From: an uncultured Collinsella sp. | Lineage (GTDB): Bacteria; Actinomycetota; Coriobacteriia; Coriobacteriales; Coriobacteriaceae | NCBI GenBank assembly: GCA_958349325.1 | Contig: CATWCP010000022.1 | Location: forward strand, 1-15,321 | DNA: 15,321 bases | Direction: 5' to 3' | In this document: piece by piece, positions 13,761 through 15,321 of the stretch | Numbering within the stretch: the stretch's first letter is position 1 | Layout: each line of letters starts with the position of its first letter | Program-made: the position numbers and the translations under genes | The notes under the pieces: generated by a model | Databases searched by the model: none | Told to the model about the DNA's origin: nothing | What the model saw: the letters and a program-made list of their open reading frames with translations, nothing else

Positions 13761-15321
13761 CTAGCGCTTACGGATACCCCAGACCAGGGCTCCGACGCCG
13801 GCCATGGCGATGACAAATGTCATAAGCAGAGCGGCGGCCTGCTGGTCACCCGTGGTGGGCAGGAAACCCTTGACCGTCTTGACGATGTTCGTCACGGTCT
13901 TGGGCGTGCCGGGATCGGGCGTCGGCACGGGCGTCTCGGGCTTCTTGTACGTGTTGTTGAACACGATACCCTCGACGCTCTTGTCGCCCTTGGTAAAGGC
14001 GACGTTCGCCTTGAGGTTGCCCTCGCCGTCATCGACCACGTTGACGGTCACGGTAAAGACGGACTTGTCGTAGGTCATACCGACCTCGTCGCCCTTGACC
14101 TCGCTGATGGTGTAGACGTGCGTACCGGGCTCGTCGTACTCAAACTTGTCGAAGCTGATCTTACCGTCGGCATCGTTGGTGACGGTGGACTCGATGCCCT
14201 CGCCAACGAGCTTAAAGCTGAACTCGTCCTTCTTGAGCTCGCGTCCCTCGAGCACCTTGATGGCGCCGATGGAGACCTGCGTGGGCATGGCGTGATACTT
14301 GTTGGTAAAGCCAGCCGACTCGGTGGTTCCCTCGAGCTTGTGCGTCGCGGTCAGCGTGCCGTCGCCGTTGTCGGAAACGGTGGTCACGACGGTGTAGGTC
14401 GTGCCGTCATAGGTGACGCCCTTGTACAGGCCGAGCGCGTTGGGGCAAGCCTCGCGCAGCGTGTACGTGTGCGTGCCGGGCGCCTCGTAGCGAATCGGGC
14501 TCAGCGTCACGGTGCCGTTAGCGTCGTTGGTGCCGTTAGCGACAACCACGTCGTCCTCGAGCAGCTCAAACGTGAACTCACCTGCTGCAAGGTCGCGTCC
14601 AGTCAGGCGCTTGACTGTCTTGACCTGATCGGTCACGGACGAATCGGTAGGTGCCACGCCGTAGGTGTTGGTAAACGTGAAGGCAGCACCGTCGTCGCCT
14701 TCGCGCTTGACGCTCAGATGCCCGGCACCGTCGTCAGACACGGTGTAGGAAACCTTGCGCGTGGCGTTGGTGTCATTGGTCACGCCAGGGGCACTACCGG
14801 ACTCGGTCACCGTGTAAGTAAAGGTGTGCGAGCGCGGAGCGGTGGGGGCTGCGGGCTCGGGCTCGTCGCTGGGCTCGTCGGCGTTGGCATCGGTGTCGGC
14901 CTCTTCAGCCTCTGCCTCGTCGGCCTCTGCCTCGTCGGCCTCGGCTTCGTCAGCTTCGTCTGCCTCGGCCTTATCGGTCGCATCGTCCGTCACGCCCAGA
15001 GCGCGGTTGAGGTCCTCGAGCGTAAAGTGGATCTTGCCAAAGTCCACGTTGCCAGCCGCGTCGTTGGCTGTGGTCGTGCGCTCGGGCATCGGGGCACCAG
15101 CCTCGTCGGCGGTCACGGTAAAGGTGAACTTGCCCGTGATGTCAGCCGGGGTCAGGCCCTCGGCAGCTTGGAGCTTCTTAGTGCCGGTGAGCGCGGCATC
15201 GACGGCTTCGGCGCCGTAGACGTTCTCGAACAAGGGCTCGACGCCGCCGTAGTCGACCGTTGCCGTCAGGGTACCGTCACCGTTGTCGACGACGATAACC
15301 TTAAAGCCAAAGCTCCACGTT
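13761..15321 (-). CDS. LPTTG-anchored surface protein with pilin isopeptide-linkage domains, partial: C-terminal 519 residues
   Basis: The frame is open at the right edge (TWSFGFKVIVVDNGDG), so the N-terminus is missing. The visible part has the tail of one domain and three complete streptococcal-pilin-type (Spy0128-like) isopeptide domains. Domain ends are FENVY, FTNTY, FTNKY and FNNTY, whose Asn is the expected bond partner. Lysines lie in GTKKL, TVKRLTGRDL and AIKVLEGREL, and the helper Glu in YTVTE, YTLRE and YTISE. Lys-Asn self-crosslinking is therefore plausible in each domain. The C-terminus has a Pro/Thr linker (KPETPVPTPDPGTP), the sortase motif LPTTG 29-33 residues from the end, a hydrophobic helix and the tail RKR, so the protein should be covalently attached to the wall. 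An acidic EADEA repeat interrupts the first complete domain. It is probably an adhesin or pilus-like protein. No sortase gene is in the window. Confidence 0.9.
   Translation of the reverse strand, partial: TWSFGFKVIVVDNGDGTLTATVDYGGVEPLFENVYGAEAVDAALTGTKKLQAAEGLTPADITGKFTFTVTADEAGAPMPERTTTANDAAGNVDFGKIHFTLEDLNRALGVTDDATDKAEADEADEAEADEAEADEAEAEEADTDANADEPSDEPEPAAPTAPRSHTFTYTVTESGSAPGVTNDTNATRKVSYTVSDDGAGHLSVKREGDDGAAFTFTNTYGVAPTDSSVTDQVKTVKRLTGRDLAAGEFTFELLEDDVVVANGTNDANGTVTLSPIRYEAPGTHTYTLREACPNALGLYKGVTYDGTTYTVVTTVSDNGDGTLTATHKLEGTTESAGFTNKYHAMPTQVSIGAIKVLEGRELKKDEFSFKLVGEGIESTVTNDADGKISFDKFEYDEPGTHVYTISEVKGDEVGMTYDKSVFTVTVNVVDDGEGNLKANVAFTKGDKSVEGIVFNNTYKKPETPVPTPDPGTPKTVTNIVKTVKGFLPTTGDQQAAALLMTFVIAMAGVGALVWGIRKR
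14909..14968 (-). repeat. 15-bp minisatellite coding for an EADEA-type acidic repeat
   Basis: CCTCTGCCTCGTCGG occurs identically at 14909-14923 and 14924-14938, followed by two diverged copies at 14939-14953 and 14954-14968. The unit length is a multiple of three, so copy changes keep the reading frame. The encoded Glu/Ala/Asp run is followed by an acidic and Pro/Ala-rich stretch (ADEPSDEPEPAAPTAP). It lies between the TLEDLNRALG and SHTFTYTVTE parts of an isopeptide domain. Confidence 0.75.

Overview
The window looks like chromosomal DNA of a gut actinobacterium of the class Coriobacteriia, most likely Collinsella or a close relative. This is inferred from high GC, dense short-gapped operons, a sortase-anchored protein made of repeated streptococcal-type pilin isopeptide domains, and a leaderless start of actinobacterial type. 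No rRNA or other taxonomic marker is present, so the genus is a judgement.

Layout, left to right. (1) 1-1452, minus strand: the N-terminal half of a CNNM/DUF21 (hemolysin C-like) membrane protein running off the left edge, then a PAQR/hemolysin III (TrhA-type) membrane protein. (2) 1639-2604, plus strand: a membrane-anchored alpha/beta hydrolase behind a near-consensus promoter whose -35 lies in a perfect palindrome. (3) 2605-2855: a convergent intergenic region with a 124-bp inverted-repeat element and a bidirectional terminator. (4) 2856-4061, minus: a DUF362 protein with two 4Fe-4S clusters. (5) 4146-4411: a 266-bp REP/RAYT-like repeat element whose edge forms the stop codon of the next gene. 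(6) 4409-7809, minus: a MacB/LolD-type ATPase and a large FtsX-like permease, 8 bp apart, behind an operator-like palindrome. (7) 7891-11217, minus: a three-gene ABC-2 exporter operon (ATPase, permease, permease). The ATPase has an apparent one-base deletion just before its Walker A motif. (8) 11416-13187, plus: a NarL-type histidine kinase and response regulator with a 4-bp overlap, divergent from the exporter. Kinase/regulator plus ATPase plus two ABC-2 permeases resembles modules that sense and expel membrane-active antimicrobials, such as Bacillus LnrJK-LnrLMN. (9) 13188-13760: an unusual intergenic region with two palindromic elements about 150-160 bp long. They are in opposite orientation and align without gaps at about 70% identity by hand, each with its own matched arms. 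(10) 13761-15321, minus: the C-terminal part of an LPTTG-anchored isopeptide-domain surface protein, running off the right edge, with a 15-bp minisatellite coding for an acidic EADEA repeat inside one domain.

The genes point to a cell-envelope and stress-response neighbourhood: membrane homeostasis proteins, two export systems with regulation, and a surface adhesin or pilin. The most unusual DNA lies in the intergenic regions. Four palindromic elements (2646-2769, 4146-4411, 13219-13370, 13463-13624) have no coding content and look like non-autonomous mobile or structured elements. The last two are the best candidates for something undescribed.
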